Shown in pieces: positions 9,247 to 18,700 of a stretch of 64,000 nt of DNA. The translations under genes and the position numbers were made by a program. The notes beneath the pieces are model-generated. The model ran no database searches. It had not been told where the DNA came from and was given only the letters and a program-made list of their open reading frames with translations. Location: positions 62,001-126,000 of the forward strand of contig NZ_JBITIH010000005.1 in the NCBI RefSeq assembly GCF_044458865.1, written 5' to 3'. Source of the stretch: Micromonospora_G sp044458865 (GTDB lineage Bacteria; Actinomycetota; Actinomycetes; Mycobacteriales; Micromonosporaceae). Every line of letters starts with the position of its first letter. Positions within the stretch are counted from its first letter, which is position 1.

Positions 9247-9281
9247 GCTGACCGTCGGTGGTCGCCCGGGTGGAAGAGCAC

Positions 9282-10226
9282 TCAGGCGGCCACCGCGGCG
9301 GCGAGCACGGCCGGGTCGACGTTGCCGCCGCTCACCACCGCCACGGTACGTCCGGACGGCAGTTCGTCCCGGTGGAACAGCCGGGCGGCGGCAGCCACCG
9401 CGCCGCTCGGCTCGACCACCAGCCGGGCGCCCCGGACCAGCTGAGCGGTGGCGGCGGCGATCTCGGACTCGGTGACCGTGAGGATGCCGTCGAGCCGCTC
9501 CCGCAGATGCGCCAGGGTGAGTTCGGAGAGGCTGGTACGCAGCCCGTCGGCGCTCGTGCGGTGGGTCCGTGCCAGGTCCCAGACCACGAGTCTCCCGCTC
9601 TCCAGCGACTCCCGCGCGTCGGCCGCGTACGCGGGCTCGACCCCGTAGACCCTGGTCAGTGACGGGAGCGCCTTGATCGCGGTGGCGACACCGGAGGAGA
9701 GACCACCGCCGCCCACCGGCACCAGCACCACCTCGACCCCGGGCAGGTCCTCAACGATCTCCAACCCGATCGTGCCCTGTCCAGCGATCACGTTCCGGTC
9801 GTCGTAGGGCGGGATCAGGGTGCGGCCCCGCTCGGCGACGATCCGCTCGGCAGCGGCGAGACGTTCGGCCGCGGGTACGAGCACCACCTCGGCACCGAGC
9901 GCCCGTACCTGTTCGATCTTGATCGACGGCGCCCCCTCCGGGATCACCACCGTGCAGGGCGCCCCGGCGTCGCGGGCCGCGTACGCCAGCGCCTGACCGT
10001 GGTTTCCGGAGGAGTGGGTGACCACGCCCCGGGTTCGCTCGGCATCCGTGAGCCGCGCGACCGCGTTGGTGGCACCACGCAGCTTGAACGAACCGACCGG
10101 CTGGAGGCTTTCCGGCTTGAGCCAGAACTCCCGATCCCAGCCGACCGGGAGCAGTGGGGTACGGACGACCCGGCCGGCGATCCGCGTTGCCGCGTCCCGG
10201 ACATCGTCCAAGGTCACCAGGTCCAT
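9282..10226 (-). CDS. Threonine/serine dehydratase-like PLP enzyme (fold type II), 314 aa
   Basis: The PLP lysine is in PVGSFKLRGATNAV, substrate contacts are in THSSGNHGQALA, the phosphate-binding tetraglycine loop is VPVGGGGLSSG and the C-terminal cofactor serine motif is VVSGGNVDP. These are the marks of threonine ammonia-lyase, serine dehydratase and serine racemase. At 314 residues there is no ACT regulatory domain, so it is the catabolic/unregulated type. Exact substrate choice (Thr, Ser, racemisation) cannot be decided. I place the start at the ATG at 10226 (MDLVTLDDVRDAATRI). The open frame continues almost 600 bases upstream, but that stretch overlaps the divergent membrane-protein gene and lacks protein-like composition. 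Confidence 0.9.
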   Translation of the reverse strand: MDLVTLDDVRDAATRIAGRVVRTPLLPVGWDREFWLKPESLQPVGSFKLRGATNAVARLTDAERTRGVVTHSSGNHGQALAYAARDAGAPCTVVIPEGAPSIKIEQVRALGAEVVLVPAAERLAAAERIVAERGRTLIPPYDDRNVIAGQGTIGLEIVEDLPGVEVVLVPVGGGGLSSGVATAIKALPSLTRVYGVEPAYAADARESLESGRLVVWDLARTHRTSADGLRTSLSELTLAHLRERLDGILTVTESEIAAATAQLVRGARLVVEPSGAVAAAARLFHRDELPSGRTVAVVSGGNVDPAVLAAAVAA

Positions 10227-10345
10227 CCGATCATCTAACCGCAGTATGGGCTGCTGTGGCGGGGTCAGAAACGGCGATCTCGAACGGACAAAGAGGCACC
10301 TAAGCCTAGAATCAGGCAAAGTGTTCGCGTGATCGGGGGACCGCG

Positions 10346-11401
10346 ATGCCCACGTCCGACCGACCGGAGAACGAGCCGCCCGAACCCCGTCCCGAGCCCA
10401 CCCCGCGACCGGATCCGGGGCCCGAATCCGGAAACGACGCCCCTGGCCCGCACGCACAGCCGTGGAGTTGGTCGGTCGACCCGGACCCGCCCACCAGCGA
10501 GCCGACCCCGGATCCGGAGGGAGGCTCCACGGTCGACGAGCCACTTCCGCCTCCCCCGGTCGACGGACCGGCAGCCGCCACCGGTCCACCCGACCCACGG
10601 CCCGACCCCCCGCCGGACTGGTCCACCCCGGACACCCCCGTGGTGGCCCCACCGATCGGCGGCGACCCGCCACTGCCCCACCCCGACCCACCACCGTCGT
10701 ACGCCGACCAGTCGCGGCCCGACCCGCCGCCCGACGAGCAGTGGCATGTCGAAGAGTCGTTTCCGGACCAGCCGCGATCCGAGCAGCCGCCCCCGGACGA
10801 CTGGTCACCGGGCCAGTCGGTCTCCTGGCTCGACGACCCCGACGCGGACCCGCACCCGGTGCGTCCGGAACGCCGACGACGACTCTGGCTGCTGCTCGGG
10901 GTCAGCGTGGCACTGGTGATCTGCTGCTGCGCCGGCGTCGTGGGTACGGCGCTGACCTGGGGCGGTGACATCTACACCCGGGTGGAGAGCCGGGGGCAGC
11001 GGGTCGTCGGGCTCAACCAGGCCGGTCGGGACGGGGATCTTGAGTTCCTGGTGAGCGGGATCCGATGCGGCGTCGACCAGGTCGGTGACCGCCTGGTCAA
11101 CCAGGCCGCCGTCGGCCAGTTCTGCCTGGTGGAGCTCGCCGTCCGCAACGTCGGGAAGCGTCCGGCGTTCTTCACCGACGCGCTCCAGCGGGCGTACGGG
11201 CCGGACGGGGCGCTGTTCACCGCCGACAGCGAGGCGAGCCTGCTCGCCAACGCCGACCAGCAGGTCTTCCTCAACGAGATCAACCCGGGCATCCTGGTGA
11301 CGGGCGCACTGGTCTACGACATCCCGGTCCGCGCCCGGATCGTCCGGCTACGGCTGTACCACGTACCCTCCTCGCCCGGTCTCGTCGTCCGCGTCGAATA
11401 G
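10346..11401 (+). CDS. Proline-rich single-pass membrane protein with DUF4352-like extracellular domain, 351 aa
   Basis: ATG at 10346 follows GGGGG. The first ~170 residues are a disordered Pro/Asp/Glu-rich cytoplasmic tail (PPEPRPEPTPRPDPGP type). A single transmembrane helix follows (LLLGVSVALVICCCAGVV, ~174-192), then a ~155-residue exported domain with LVNQAAVGQFCLVELAVRNVGKRP and VLVYDIPV-like strands, matching the immunoglobulin-like DUF4352 fold often found in actinobacterial lipoproteins and membrane proteins. Two cysteines in the exported domain could form a disulfide. Function is unknown; such domains are often called telomeric-repeat-binding-like or protein-interaction modules without experimental proof. 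It is divergent from the dehydratase gene. Confidence 0.8.
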   Translation: MPTSDRPENEPPEPRPEPTPRPDPGPESGNDAPGPHAQPWSWSVDPDPPTSEPTPDPEGGSTVDEPLPPPPVDGPAAATGPPDPRPDPPPDWSTPDTPVVAPPIGGDPPLPHPDPPPSYADQSRPDPPPDEQWHVEESFPDQPRSEQPPPDDWSPGQSVSWLDDPDADPHPVRPERRRRLWLLLGVSVALVICCCAGVVGTALTWGGDIYTRVESRGQRVVGLNQAGRDGDLEFLVSGIRCGVDQVGDRLVNQAAVGQFCLVELAVRNVGKRPAFFTDALQRAYGPDGALFTADSEASLLANADQQVFLNEINPGILVTGALVYDIPVRARIVRLRLYHVPSSPGLVVRVE

Positions 11402-11601
11402 CCGCCGCTCCAGCCGCTCGGAAGCAGTCACGGTCACCTCCGTCCGCCGGGAGTTGGCGGATCGTTCGGCGGAGTGTCGGCAGGGGCGGCTCCCGGCCGC
11501 CGCCACCCGGTAAGGAAAATGGTGTTCGCCAACCGGGCGTCCCGGTCCTGCCACCACACCTCTCGGTGGAGTACCGTTCTGTCGATAACAGGAGGTCGCG
11601 A

Positions 11602-11958
11602 ATGTCCTTGACGGTGCACACGGAGCAGCGCGGCGACGTGGTCGTCGTAGCGGTCGCGGGCGAGCTGGACATGGCCACGGCCCCGCAGTTGCAGGACGAG
11701 ATCACTGATCTGCTCGACCGGGGCAAGTCTCGGCTGGTCTTCGACCTGACCGAACTCACGTTCTGCGACTCGACCGGGCTTTCGGTGTTCGTACGCGCGA
11801 AGAACAGCTCCGACGAGGCCGGTGGGGTGGTACGACTCGCCTCCCCGCAGCGCGGCGTGTTGCGCATCCTGGAGGTCAGCGGGCTGGTGGAGGTGCTGCA
11901 GACCCACCCTTCGGTGGAGCAGGCCATCGCCGCGGACCAGAGCCCGGCCTCGTCCTAG
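11602..11958 (+). CDS. STAS-domain anti-sigma factor antagonist, 118 aa
   Basis: The ATG at 11602 follows AGGAGG with seven bases of spacing and is preferred over the in-frame ATG at 11566. The whole protein is one STAS domain: VAGELDMATAPQLQDEI, then LVFDLTELTFCDSTGLSVFV, where the DSTGL serine is the expected phosphorylation site, and GVLRILEVSGL near the end. Unphosphorylated proteins of this family bind an RsbW-type anti-sigma kinase and free its sigma factor. A candidate kinase/phosphatase is the fusion protein at 1398, but this is only proximity. The next gene, mscL, starts 155 bp downstream with its own likely promoter. Confidence 0.92.
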   Translation: MSLTVHTEQRGDVVVVAVAGELDMATAPQLQDEITDLLDRGKSRLVFDLTELTFCDSTGLSVFVRAKNSSDEAGGVVRLASPQRGVLRILEVSGLVEVLQTHPSVEQAIAADQSPASS

Positions 11959-12113
11959 TACGCCCATCGTCGCCCCGCGCGGCGGTGCCTCGCTCGGTGG
12001 TGGAACGGTCGCCGCCTGGTCCGCCCCACCCGGCCGACCAGGCGGCACTTTTCTTCGCGCCCTTCCCGGGGCATAGGTTGTCGGTCGACACCGCCAACCT
12101 TCCGGAGACGCGA

Positions 12114-12635
12114 ATGCTCAAGGGTTTCAAAGACTTCATCATGCGTGGCAACGTCGTCGACCTCGCGGTCGGCGTCGTCATCGGCGCCGCGTTCACCACC
12201 GTGGTCACTCAGCTCACGCTCTCGTTCCTCAAGCCGTTGATCCAACTGCTGGGCGGTTCCGTTGCCACCCCTGCCCCGACCGGCACCCCCGCCGCGCCCG
12301 GCACGGAGGTGCCTCCGGCGCCTGGCGCCTGGCACCTCAACGGTGTCGTGTTCGACTGGGCCGCCTTCGTGAACGCGGTGATCACCTTCTTCATCACCGC
12401 CGCGGTGCTCTACTTCCTGGTGGTGCTCCCGCTGAACAAGCTGGCCGAGCGCCGCCGCCGCGGCGAGGAGCCGCCGCCGGCCGCGCCGAGCGAAGAGGTC
12501 AAGCTGCTCACCGAGATCCGGGACGCGCTGGTCGCCGGCGGTCGGGTGCCGTCGCAGCACCGGGAGGCATTCGACAACCTGACCGGTCGGGACTACCCGC
12601 CGGCGGGACGGGACTACCCCACGCCGGGCCGCTGA
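12114..12635 (+). CDS. mscL: Large-conductance mechanosensitive channel MscL, 173 aa
   Basis: The N-terminus MLKGFKDFIMRGNVVDLAVGVVIGAAFTTVV is the classical MscL amphipathic helix and first transmembrane helix. A periplasmic loop rich in Pro/Ala/Thr (~50-75) is longer than in E. coli, then the second transmembrane helix (FVNAVITFFITAAVLYFLVVLPLNKL, ~85-110) and the cytoplasmic helix (EEVKLLTEIRDALV). The C-terminal tail holds a repeated GRDYP motif. It opens under membrane tension and releases solutes on hypo-osmotic shock. The ATG at 12114 has GGAG upstream, and a TAGGTT -10-like box lies at 12074-12079. The frame open upstream overlaps intergenic sequence. Confidence 0.95.
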   Translation: MLKGFKDFIMRGNVVDLAVGVVIGAAFTTVVTQLTLSFLKPLIQLLGGSVATPAPTGTPAAPGTEVPPAPGAWHLNGVVFDWAAFVNAVITFFITAAVLYFLVVLPLNKLAERRRRGEEPPPAAPSEEVKLLTEIRDALVAGGRVPSQHREAFDNLTGRDYPPAGRDYPTPGR

Positions 12636-12663
12636 CCCGCCACGTCTCGAATTTCCGCCTCCC

Positions 12664-12697
12664 CGCACCCTATCGAACACACGTTCGATAGGGTGCG
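12664..12697. promoter_or_regulatory. LexA (SOS) box inside a 15-bp-arm inverted repeat with leaderless promoter
   Basis: A perfect inverted repeat (12664-12678 / 12683-12697, ACAC centre) contains TCGAAC-N4-GTTCGA at 12673-12688, which equals the mycobacterial LexA consensus. TAGGGT at 12689-12694 lies six bases before the ATG at 12701, the spacing of a leaderless promoter, so LexA would sit directly on the -10 region. The repeat could also act as a terminator for mscL, ending at 12635. Confidence 0.75.
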
Positions 12698-12700
12698 ATC

Positions 12701-12937
12701 ATGGAACAGCGGAAGCACTGGTGGAACGGCAAATGGGGGCACCTCGCCCGGCGGGACGTCTACCTGCGTACGGATGCCGACCAGTGGTACCTGGAACAAC
12801 GGGCCGGCGGCGCCGAGGGGATCTCCCGGTTCTTCGAGTACGACAGCGAGGACGAGGCGTACGAGGCGGTACGCGGCCTGCTGGTCGGACCGGACAACTG
12901 GCGGGAGCTCTCGGCCCGGCCGCCCGGACTCGGCTGA
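12701..12937 (+). CDS. Small hypothetical protein under SOS-type control, 78 aa
   Basis: I do not recognise a family. The product MEQRKHWWNGKWGHLARRDV... is rich in Trp and Arg at the N-terminus and acidic in the middle (YDSEDEAYEAVRGLL). The pattern W-x-LxxR...W-YLEQR-GG...F-YDSEDEA resembles compact alpha/beta proteins of unknown function that are common in actinobacteria. No signal peptide or membrane helix is present. The gene begins four bases after a perfect LexA-type palindrome with TAGGGT as -10, so expression in response to DNA damage is predicted. It is followed after 77 bp by the PRC-barrel-like gene, which may or may not be co-transcribed. Confidence 0.75.
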   Translation: MEQRKHWWNGKWGHLARRDVYLRTDADQWYLEQRAGGAEGISRFFEYDSEDEAYEAVRGLLVGPDNWRELSARPPGLG

Positions 12938-13014
12938 GCGCGGCCACTCGCGGTGCCGTCCGCCGGGCCCCGCGTCCGGGTTTAGCGCGGTGACCAGCAG
13001 GGAATCGCCCAGAC

Positions 13015-13392
13015 ATGCACAGCAACGTCCCAACCAGCCCCGAGCCCATCGCCCAGGTGACCACCGGCATGCGGGTCGTCGACCCGGTCGGCGAGGAGGT
13101 CGGTACGGTCGTCGCGGTCCGCGTCGGCGACCCGAACGCGGTGACCGCGCACGACCCCCCGGGTGGTGACGGCGTGCTCGGTGACCGGGTGCCGCACACC
13201 GAGTACGGGGAGGAGCCGGACGTACCGCCAGACCTCGCCGCCCGGCTGCTGCGAACCGGGTATCTGAAGGTGGACAGCCCCGGCCTGCTCGCCCGTGACC
13301 TCTACATCGAGGCCGACCAGATCGCCGACGTGAACCAGGATGTGGTGGAGTTGACCGTCGGTCGGGCCGAGCTGATCCCCGAGGCCCACTGA
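13015..13392 (+). CDS. PRC-barrel-like small protein, 125 aa
   Basis: The N-terminal half (IAQVTTGMRVVDPVGEEVGTVVAVRVGDP) has the beta-barrel pattern of PRC-barrel/DUF2171 proteins: a short strand, the VVDxxGExVGTV turn and a second strand. The middle is a polar loop, and the end returns to strand-rich sequence (GYLKVDSPGLLARDLYIEADQIADV) consistent with a second half-barrel. Function is unknown; members often bind RNA or protein partners or sit in stress-related loci. The ATG at 13015 is used, although no strong ribosome-binding site is visible. It ends 32 bp before the end of the convergent SCO2521-like gene. Confidence 0.7.
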   Translation: MHSNVPTSPEPIAQVTTGMRVVDPVGEEVGTVVAVRVGDPNAVTAHDPPGGDGVLGDRVPHTEYGEEPDVPPDLAARLLRTGYLKVDSPGLLARDLYIEADQIADVNQDVVELTVGRAELIPEAH

Positions 13393-13423
13393 CCCGTCTC
13401 CGCGGTCTCGGACCGGCCGACGC

Positions 13424-14356
13424 TCAGCGACTCGGGGTTTCGAGCAGGGCGATGGCGCTGAGGCTGACCTGGTCGCGAATGCGGTTCACCGACGACTCCC
13501 ACTGCCGGGTGAAGCCGGGGCGCCGTTCGAGCGCCTGCCAGACCGAGAGCACGGACTCGTCGAGGCGGGCGGCGGGCATCCAGAGGTGCAACAGGCAGTC
13601 GATCGCCGGCCGGAGCCGGTCGAGCTTCTGCGACCGGCTACCCGGACCGGTGAGACTGGCCTCCATCAGGGCGAGCAGCGTGGTGAGCAGCCAGTCGTGC
13701 AGTGCCAGGTCCTCGCAGAGTTCCACGATCGTCTGCACGTCCCGGTCCGCCGCGGTCAGTTCGAGCGTACGGAGGGTGTCCGACTCGACCCGGAAGGTGC
13801 CGCTCAGTTCGGCCTCGGGGTCTTCGGACGGCAGCAGGACCCAGCGCAGGCAGGTTCTCTGGGCTCGGAACGGCGGGCGGTGGTCGAGCGTTGCCGACGC
13901 CTGCACCGTGTCCATGCTGCGGGCGCTGATCGCGCCGAGGTTGAGCGCGGGAGACTGGTACGCGGCGCCGAGGAACCCCCGGGTCATGTCCCGTACGTCA
14001 ACCTTGCCGATCGTCTCCACCTGCCCCGGCCGGGAGAGGTAGTGCGACCAGACCAGCCGACGGTTGGCGGCGGCGCGGGCGATCCGGGTGTGGGTGGAGC
14101 CCTGCAACACGTGCCCGCCGGTGACGGCGGCGTGCGAGACCACCGTGCCGACACCCCGGCTCCGACTGCCGGTGCCGGTCGGAAGTCGGCAATCGACTCC
14201 GGTGAGCTGGTCCGGCGAGACGGCGTACGCGATCGGCCGTTCCGAGCGACGAACCCGTTCACCGGTCAGCAGGTCCAGCAGTTGGGCGGTCCGATCCAGC
14301 GACAGCGCGGTCGAGTTCTGGAGCAGCCCGGTGTGGACCTCGCCCACGGTCAGCAT
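13424..14356 (-). CDS. SCO2521 family protein, 310 aa
   Basis: This matches my memory of the SCO2521 family of Streptomyces, named only by locus; the neighbouring SCO2522-, SCO2523- and SCO2524-like genes strengthen the call. The N-terminal half is mixed alpha/beta (MLTVGEVHTGLLQNSTALSLDRTAQLLDLL), with VGTVVSHAAVTGGHVLQGST in the middle, and the C-terminal half is helical (LHDWLLTTLLALMEASL). There is no signal peptide or membrane segment. Biochemical role unknown. The ATG at 14356 has GGAGG five bases upstream. In S. coelicolor the SCO2521-2524 genes are, as I recall, contiguous; here the oxidase and NACHT genes lie between this gene and the other three. Confidence 0.7.
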   Translation of the reverse strand: MLTVGEVHTGLLQNSTALSLDRTAQLLDLLTGERVRRSERPIAYAVSPDQLTGVDCRLPTGTGSRSRGVGTVVSHAAVTGGHVLQGSTHTRIARAAANRRLVWSHYLSRPGQVETIGKVDVRDMTRGFLGAAYQSPALNLGAISARSMDTVQASATLDHRPPFRAQRTCLRWVLLPSEDPEAELSGTFRVESDTLRTLELTAADRDVQTIVELCEDLALHDWLLTTLLALMEASLTGPGSRSQKLDRLRPAIDCLLHLWMPAARLDESVLSVWQALERRPGFTRQWESSVNRIRDQVSLSAIALLETPSR

Positions 14357-14692
14357 GGCACCTCCGCAACGTCACGCGCCGCCCTGCCGCGGCTTGCGAC
14401 CAGGACGTCTCATCGATCGACCGGTTTTCATCCCATCATCGGACCGGCGTGCAACGTGAGGGACACGCGAAATGCACGCGTAACGATCGTCGCTCAGGTG
14501 TGGCGGGCTTCGGCCGGGCGGATCAGCCGTGCCTTCGGTGCCTCCGGCGGCGAACGGCGTACCCGGGTCCGGGTGTTCATGCCGAACGGCACCGGTTCCG
14601 CACAGGCTTTTACGACGGAAGTCCCGGATACACCTTTTCACTGAACTTCCAGGGGTCGACCGGCAACGCAATCCGCGCCATAGGCTCAAGTG
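14357..14692. other. Intergenic region between divergent SCO2521-like and oxidase genes
   Basis: About 335 bp that must hold both promoters. TAGGCT at 14681-14686 is six bases before the oxidase GTG at 14693 and is the likely -10 of a leaderless transcript. No RNA gene, convincing palindrome or small ORF was recognised in the rest. Confidence 0.5.
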
Positions 14693-15664
14693 GTGACGGC
14701 TGCCAACATAGACGTACTTGTTGTCGGTGCCGGGGTGACCGGCCTGACCACGGCGGTATGTCTTGCCGAGAGCGGACGGTCGGTTCTGGTCCGGACCCGG
14801 GAGCGACCGGCGGAGACGACCTCGTACGCGGCCGGCGCGATCTGGGGACGGGTGATCGCCGCGCACGAGCGGGCGGCCCACTGGGGCCAGCAGACGCTCG
14901 CTGCGCTCAAGCCGCTCGCCAGGGCGACCGGGACCGGGGTACGCCTGGTGACCGGCATGGAGGCCACCCGCACCTGGTCACCACCGCACCCGTGGCTGAC
15001 CGAGGTCGACGACTTCGCACTCTGCCGACCGGCCGAGCTGCCCAGCGGCTTCGTCTCCGGCTGGCGGTACACCGCACCGGTCATCGACATGCCGCGCTAC
15101 CTCGACTACCTGGTGCGCCGACTGCACCGGGCCGGTGGCCGGATCGAGCGGGCCACGGTCGGCTCGCTCAGCGAGGTCGCCGCCGAGGCTCCGGTGGTGG
15201 TGAACTGCACCGGTTCCAGCGCCCGGGAGCTCGTGCCGGACAACGAGGTACGACCGACCCGGGGACAACTGGTGGTGGTGGACAACCCCGGCGTTGACTG
15301 GTTCTTCGCGGAGAGCAGCAACGATCTCGCCGAACTGACCTACTTCCTCCCGCACGGGGACCACATCGTGCTCGGCGGCACCATGGAGCCCGAACGCTGC
15401 GACGCGACACCCCGGGCGGAGACGGCGGCAGCGATCGTACGACGCTGCGCCGCCGTCGAACCCGCTCTGGCACGGGCCCGGATCCTGAGTCACCGGGTAG
15501 GTTTCCGGCCAGTTCGCTCGCAGGTCAGACTGGATCTGATCAATGTGGACGGAACGCGGATCATCCACAATTACGGCCATGGCGGCAGCGGGATCAGCCT
15601 TTCCTGGGGCTGCGCTCTCGACGTGCTCGACATGATCGAATCACGTACCGCAACCTCGTCCTGA
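14693..15664 (+). CDS. D-amino-acid oxidase-like FAD-dependent oxidoreductase, 323 aa
   Basis: Begins with the FAD dinucleotide motif VLVVGAGVTGLTTAVCLAESG and contains SYAAGAIWG (flavin-contact region), MPRYLDYLVRRL, VVNCTGSSARELV, RPTRGQLVVV and the C-terminal substrate arginine region VGFRPVRSQVRLD followed by NYGHGGSGISLSWGCA. These are the ordered signatures of D-amino-acid oxidases, which deaminate D-amino acids to keto acids with H2O2 release. There is no signal peptide. The GTG at 14693 is six bases after a TAGGCT box, so leaderless translation is likely; a GTG three bases earlier is also possible. It is co-oriented with, and 128 bp upstream of, the NACHT gene, which appears to have its own ribosome-binding site. 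Confidence 0.88.
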   Translation: MTAANIDVLVVGAGVTGLTTAVCLAESGRSVLVRTRERPAETTSYAAGAIWGRVIAAHERAAHWGQQTLAALKPLARATGTGVRLVTGMEATRTWSPPHPWLTEVDDFALCRPAELPSGFVSGWRYTAPVIDMPRYLDYLVRRLHRAGGRIERATVGSLSEVAAEAPVVVNCTGSSARELVPDNEVRPTRGQLVVVDNPGVDWFFAESSNDLAELTYFLPHGDHIVLGGTMEPERCDATPRAETAAAIVRRCAAVEPALARARILSHRVGFRPVRSQVRLDLINVDGTRIIHNYGHGGSGISLSWGCALDVLDMIESRTATSS

Positions 15665-15792
15665 AAATCATCAACGATGATGCCTTCTTCGACCGCCGAT
15701 ACTGCTGTCGGGGGCTCGATGACGGGCAAATTATTCTTGCGTCCTATTGATACGGTTACGTCACGCGCCGCTCACGCCGCATAGGAGCCGCC

Positions 15793-18700
15793 GTGACCAA
15801 GGTCTACGTGTCAGCCACTTTCCGGGATCTACAGGAATGTCGCGCCGCGGTGCAGCTCGCGCTGCGCCGGCTCCGGGTCGAGGACATGGCGATGGAGTCC
15901 TATGTCGCGGAGGATCGGCGCCCGCTGGAACGATGCCTCGAAGATGTCCGGGAATGTGATGTCTACGTGGGCATTTTCGCCTGGCGCTACGGTTTCGTGC
16001 CGCCCGGCTACGGCCGCTCGATCACCGAATTGGAATACCGTGAGGCGCTGAACAGCGGAAAGCCCTGCCTGATCTTTCTGCTCGACGAGGAAGCGCCGTG
16101 GCCACGAACCTTCGTCGACCGGGGCGCGGACGCCGAACAGATCGAGGCGCTCCGCGCCGAACTGGCTGATCGGCACATGTGCAGCATCTTCACCGACGCC
16201 GCCGACCTGGCCGCCCGGGTCACCGCCGCGGTGGCCGTACGGCTGGCGGAGACCGGGTGGCCCGGTCACGGGCTGAACGCCCTCGGCCAGGACACGGTCA
16301 AGCGCTACTTCGCCCGGCTGCGCCAGCACTACGGCGTACTGGACCTGGACGCCCTCACCCCGACACAGAGTGAGGACTACCTACAGATCGGTCTCGCGTC
16401 GGTCTTCGTGGAACAAACCGTACGGGCGGATCCGCCGCCGGCCGAGGTTCCCCGCGAGTGGCGGCAGCGGGCGCCGGTCGACGGGAACCTGTCCCCGGAG
16501 AACGTGCCGGCCGAGGTGAGCCCGAGTGAGCTGGCCCATCTACAGGAGTCCTACCGGGCCAAACCGTTGCAACGACTCTTCGACGTGCTCGGCTCACCCG
16601 AGCAACGGACCGTGGTGCTTCTCGGCGACCCCGGCTCGGGCAAGTCCACCGCCGCCCGCTACCTCGTCCTCACCCTGGCCGGCGGGCACCCCGACGACCG
16701 GCTGGCGACCCTGACCGACCACCTGCCGCTGCTGGTCGAACTCCGCTCGTACGTCACCCTCGCCGCCGAGGGCCGCTGTCAGAGCTTCGTCGACTACCTG
16801 GACCACCGGGCGCACACCGACGGCCTGGGCATCGACCGGACGGCGCTGCTGCGCCACCTCACCCTCGGCCGGACGGTGGCCGTCTTCGACGGTCTCGACG
16901 AGGTCTTCGACCGTCGCCGCCGGCAGGAGGTGGTCAGCCAGATCGCCGGCTTCGCCGCCGACTTCCCACAGGTACGCGTCATCGTCACCTCACGGGTGGT
17001 CGACTACGCCCGACGGATCCTGACCGACGTCGGGTTCACCCACTTCACCCTCCAGGACCTCGACTCCGACCAGACCGCGGAGTTCCTCGGACACTGGTAC
17101 CGGCTCGCGATCCACGACCGGCCGCAGGACGCCCTGATCCGCCAGGCGCGCCTGCTCGACGCGATGCGCCACTCGCACGCGATCCGGGAGCTGGCCGGAA
17201 ATCCACTGCTGCTGACCATCCTCGCGATCATCGGGAAGCACCAGGCACTACCCCGCGAACGGTGGCGGCTCTACGACCACGCGGCAACCGTGCTGGTCGA
17301 ACACTGGGACGTCAACCGCCACCTCCGCGACCAGCACCAGGATCCGGACTTCATCGGCACCGAGGACAAGAAGGAACTGCTCCGGCGGCTCGCGTACCGG
17401 ATGCAGTCCGCCGAGGGCGGCCTCAGCGCCAACTACATCGAGGCCGAGGAGCTGAGCCAGGTCTTCGAGGACTACCTGGTCGAGCGCTACCACCGCGACC
17501 CGGCCGCGGCCCGCGCCATCGCCCTGTCGATGATCAACCAGTTCCGGGAGCGAAACTTCATCCTCAGCCGGTACGGCTCCCACCTGTACGGCTTCGTCCA
17601 CCGCACCTTCCTGGAGTTCTTCTGCGCCGACGCGGTGCTGACCAAGTTCCAGCACGACCGGGTGCTCACCATCGGCGAGGTGAAGGACCTGTTCCGCCAG
17701 CACTGGCCCCGGCAGTCCTGGCGGGAGGTGCTCCGGCTGCTCGCCGGCGCGCTACCCGAGGAACGTACGGCGGAGATCATCGATCTGCTGACGAACGAGG
17801 TGAACCAGTCCTGGCCGCCGACCCCGTTCAGCCGGCCGCCCTGGAACCTGGCCCTGGCGGTGCAGTGCCTCGCCGAGGTCCGCACCATCTCACCGGTGGT
17901 GGCGAAGCCCGCCGCCGCGCTGCTGCGCAAGCTCATCCTGCTGTTGGAACACGGCGTGTCGATCCACGACCGCAAGACGGCGGAGCTGATCGAGGAGGAG
18001 ATCCTGCCGGCGGCACAGGCGGTCGGTACGGACTGGCCGGACCGGGAGGCGTACCTGCGCTGGTACCGCCGACGCGGGGTTCGGGTGGCCTGGAGTCCGG
18101 TCTCGGCGTACGCCGCCCGGCTCGCCGCGATGCTCTCCACGCCGAACGAGCGGATCGACGAACTCTTCGACCAGGAACTCGGCGAGCAGGAGGGCAGCTC
18201 GGCCGCGTACGCCTGGGTCGCCGGGCTGAGCGAGGTGGCACAGCTCGCCACCGCGTCGGCGGAGAGCACCGCACACCGGACGGCAGCGGAACTGGTCCGC
18301 GCCCGGCTGATCAGGCGTGCCCGCGACGACGACTACACCGGCGTCCGGCTCGCCGCGGTGCAGGCCCTCGGAGAACGTTTCGGCGCCGACCACCGGGCCC
18401 GCGAACTGCTCACCGAGCGGGCCTGCAAGGACGGGTACTCCGGGGTACGGCTCGCCGCGGTGCAGGCGCTGGGCGAACGCTTCCGGGGCGAACCACCCGT
18501 ACGCGAGCTGCTGCTGGAGCGGGCCTCCACCGACGAGAACGCCAGCGTCCGGCAGGCGGCGGTGCGGTTGCTCGGTGAACGCTGCAGCGGTGAGGACGAG
18601 CTGCGGGCGATGTTGCTCGACCGTCTCGACAGCGACTGCGACGCGGACGTGGTCCGGATGGCCGCCCAGGTCCTGATCGAACGCTTCAACGCGAGCGGGG

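Noticed and set aside
12699..13199. 166-residue minus-strand frame over the SOS-box gene and PRC-like gene
   Set aside because: Ser/Arg/Pro-rich shadow without start signal; the plus-strand genes have promoter support.
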